From Tubiluchus corallicola (lineage: Eukaryota; Priapulida; Priapulimorpha; Priapulimorphida; Tubiluchidae): a stretch of 64,000 nt of DNA. The translations under genes were made by a program, and so were the position numbers. The stretch is from positions 124,001 to 188,000 of the forward strand of contig JAQGDQ010000290.1 of assembly GCA_030141605.1 (NCBI GenBank). The letters are read 5' to 3'. The notes under the pieces were generated by a model. The model did no database searches and had not been told where the DNA came from. It saw only the letters and a program-made list of their open reading frames with translations. Shown here piece after piece: positions 50,171-64,000 of this stretch. Numbering within the stretch: position 1 is the stretch's first letter; each line of letters starts with the position of its first letter.

Positions 50171-50612
50171 TACCGTATTTTCCCGTGTATAAGAGACCCT
50201 TTTTTGCTCAGAATTTTCACTTTAAAAATAGGGGGTCTCTTATACATGGGAGTAAGTCTTTTCAATAAGATGCATAAATTGTGACACTAATGATTTTAAA
50301 GAAATAAGTGCTCTACAACTGTTTTGCCTGTCGCGTTCGACTATGAAGCGGTTGTAAGCAATACAAGCATCGTGACACAGGCATTATCTCCTCGTTTTCT
50401 CTTTTCCTGTTACAGGTTTGCAGGTACGCACTTTAATATATACCAGTACTCTTTTTCTACAACACATTAACTGGTTTTATTTTGTTTTCAGTACCGCACT
50501 GAGTTGAAAAAAGTTGTACTTTACCCTCTAAAAATGTCCGTCTGAAAAAACTTTTTTCCAGAATTTTTGCCTAAAAATTGAAGGGGTCTCTTATACACGG
50601 GAAAATACGGTA
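50171..50612. mobile_element. MITE family E with near-perfect 28-bp inverted ends
   Basis: Starts TACCGTATTTTCCCGTGTAT and ends with its inverse; a third internal half-copy (GGGGGTCTCTTATACATGGG) lies at 50232-50251. It lies just downstream of the syntaxin stop codon. Confidence 0.85.
50476..50481 (-). promoter_or_regulatory. Candidate syntaxin poly(A) signal inside MITE E
   Basis: First AATAAA on the minus strand after the syntaxin stop, about 315 bases downstream; it lies within the MITE. Confidence 0.4.
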
Positions 50613-50792
50613 TACACAAATAAAACAAGTTTGGTAAAAGGAAAACATAATATTCCAAGATAAAATTCGTTGATTGTCCAAGTTCAGATTGCGACTTTGG
50701 GTCCTCCTGAAGACTTCGATGCATGATGTATGGTGTAGATGATGTGGGTTACTTCAGTGAGTTTATGACTCTTTTGATTGTCGTTTGAAAAT

Positions 50793-60727
<9,935 letters not shown>

Positions 60728-60765
60728 TGTTAATTTTCAAACAGGCAAGTTAAACACCTAGCATT

Positions 60766-60788
60766 AATTAATTAATTAATTAATTAAT
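60766..60788. repeat. (ATTA)n microsatellite upstream of syntaxin
   Basis: About six ATTA units directly upstream of the first coding exon. Confidence 0.9.
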
Positions 60789-62800
<2,012 letters not shown>

Positions 62801-63114
62801 TCCCCTCGCTCCCTCACACCCTATCTCTCTTTTTTCTGTTTCGTTTTTCCCTTTGCCCCATCTCTCTTTTGTTCTTTCTCTTTCTGCTCTCTTTTAGTTA
62901 TCCAAACGATGCAATGTTTAAGTAATCACTGTTGTATTTTTAGTTCTTGTTCTCGAAAAAATATTTTGTTTTGAAACCTTCACTGCTACAATTTCATATT
63001 ATCGCTTTTAGCATAAAATTGCTTTACCAAGGTAACATGCATTGTGTATTTTCCTCTGCATATAATTACTTCAAATTTAACCGATTTTAATAGAACTTGA
63101 AATAAAGTTTAATA

Positions 63115-63195
63115 GTAATAATAATAATAATTACAATTATTACAATTATTATTATTATTATTATTATTATAATTATTATTATTATTATTATTATT

Positions 63196-63271
<76 letters not shown>

Positions 63272-63298
63272 TATTATTAATAATAATAATAATTTATT
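63115..63298. repeat. (ATT)n-(ATC)n-(ATT)n compound microsatellite
   Basis: Starts with AATAATAAT, then ATT, an ATC block at 63196-63238, ATT again and AATAAT. About 420 bases upstream of the CHPF-like start. Confidence 0.97.
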
Positions 63299-63719
63299 TA
63301 TATGTTTATTATAAAAAATTAAAAATAATGCTAAGACTTCACATAAGGCTTCACGAGCTAAATAGATTAAATTTTGTCAACATCTTGGAGTCCACGTGTT
63401 GCTCAATAAATTATGCTCTTTCCCAAGATTTTTTTTGCAGGTTCTTCTGTGACAGGCGGCAGGGCCATTCACCATTATCTTAGTGAACAAATAATTGTGA
63501 CAAATTTGTCTGTAACTTGGTACACTAACAAGGCGCGGTGAATTTACTCGTTTATTTCGGTGCGCTTATATGAGCGGTGTTTTTGTTATTTTAGCAAATG
63601 GAAGAAAATGGCAGTTTACATGAGTTTTTATGCAAATTGCGTTGTTATTTAAGTTTCTTAATTAGTATTTTACATTATCGCTTATATTTGTTAAAAAATT
63701 AATTTTGTTAATTTTTGCA

Positions 63720-64000
63720 ATGAAGTCTACAATCTACAAACTCGCTAACTCTTTCTTTGTAATGGGACTCGGTCTGTGTTTAGGCATTACGCTCAGTATC
63801 ATCGTGACTCCTTTTTTGGTAGATGATTGCTTAATTCCTTCAAAGTCTCTGTTGATGAAAGAAAACATTACTGATAAATTTGAGCCACGACAACTTAATG
63901 CAAATGAACGTGCTAAACGTGATCATGTTGAAGACAGAAAGCCACCAGTTCGCCCTCGCTTTGCGCGAGATGAACTCGGAATAAGAGAAAAACTATTTGT
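63720..64000 (+). CDS. Chondroitin polymerizing factor-like protein, 5' part (runs off window)
   Basis: First 93 codons of a type II Golgi membrane protein. Residues about 12-34 form a hydrophobic signal anchor after a short basic N-terminus. A hydrophilic stem follows with an N-glycosylation site (NIT, about residue 49). The last residues in the window, ELGIREKLFV preceded by RPRF, match the conserved start of the lumenal domain of the CHSY/CHPF family, where an ELGIR-like motif opens the first glycosyltransferase-like domain. Family members polymerise chondroitin from GlcA and GalNAc, usually as CHSY-CHPF complexes. The motif and short stem fit CHPF slightly better than CHSY, but the catalytic DxD regions lie outside the window, so the paralogue is not settled. 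The start is the first ATG of an open frame and is preceded by AT-rich non-coding DNA. The gene is divergent from the syntaxin gene on the other strand. Confidence 0.8.
   Translation, partial: MKSTIYKLANSFFVMGLGLCLGITLSIIVTPFLVDDCLIPSKSLLMKENITDKFEPRQLNANERAKRDHVEDRKPPVRPRFARDELGIREKLF

Overview
This window is AT-rich nuclear DNA of an invertebrate animal. The genes have GT-AG introns of about 0.5 to 3 kb, they belong to metazoan families, and about two thirds of the sequence is tandem repeats, miniature DNA transposons, SINE-like elements and LINE fragments. The phylum cannot be fixed from the sequence alone.

Six protein genes are supported. Five lie on the minus strand. From the right end leftwards they are a Qa-SNARE of the syntaxin-7/12 type (nine exons, 60727 to 50793, 270 aa), a D-3-phosphoglycerate dehydrogenase (seven solid exons plus a tentative nine-base last exon, 48210 to 36119, about 335 aa), a secreted PAN/apple plus C-type-lectin protein (two exons, 33936 to 33034, 226 aa), an intronless class A GPCR (28974 to 28018, 318 aa), and the first coding exon of an intermediate filament gene (21413 to 20512). 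On the plus strand the 5' end of a chondroitin polymerizing factor-like gene starts at 63720 and runs off the window. It is divergent from the syntaxin gene, about 3 kb away.

Layout: 1-20.3 kb has no recognisable coding exon. It holds a 300-bp-arm palindrome, a 5S-rRNA-derived GC-rich block, several tandem arrays, MITEs, a SINE and a LINE 3' fragment. 20.5-21.4 kb is the filament exon, with a 1.3-kb minisatellite directly behind its splice donor. 21.6-28.0 kb is intergenic, with a LINE tail, a tRNA-headed repeat carrying a 60-bp array, a MITE and a degenerate array. 28.0-36 kb holds the GPCR and the lectin gene, the latter between two roughly 615-bp direct repeats. 36-48.2 kb is PHGDH, with introns full of MITEs. 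50.8-60.7 kb is the syntaxin gene. 63.7 kb onward is the CHPF-like gene.

The genes do not form an operon or pathway; they are unrelated (membrane fusion, serine synthesis, secreted lectin, signalling, cytoskeleton, chondroitin synthesis). The most interesting points concern how repeats reshape genes. A 34-bp triplication repeats the 5' splice site of syntaxin exon 7. A CACGTG-rich minisatellite appears to have grown out of LINE coding sequence. Inverted MITE copies flank PHGDH exons 2-5. The only nearby poly(A) hexamer for syntaxin lies inside a MITE. I found no clear new multi-gene biological system.
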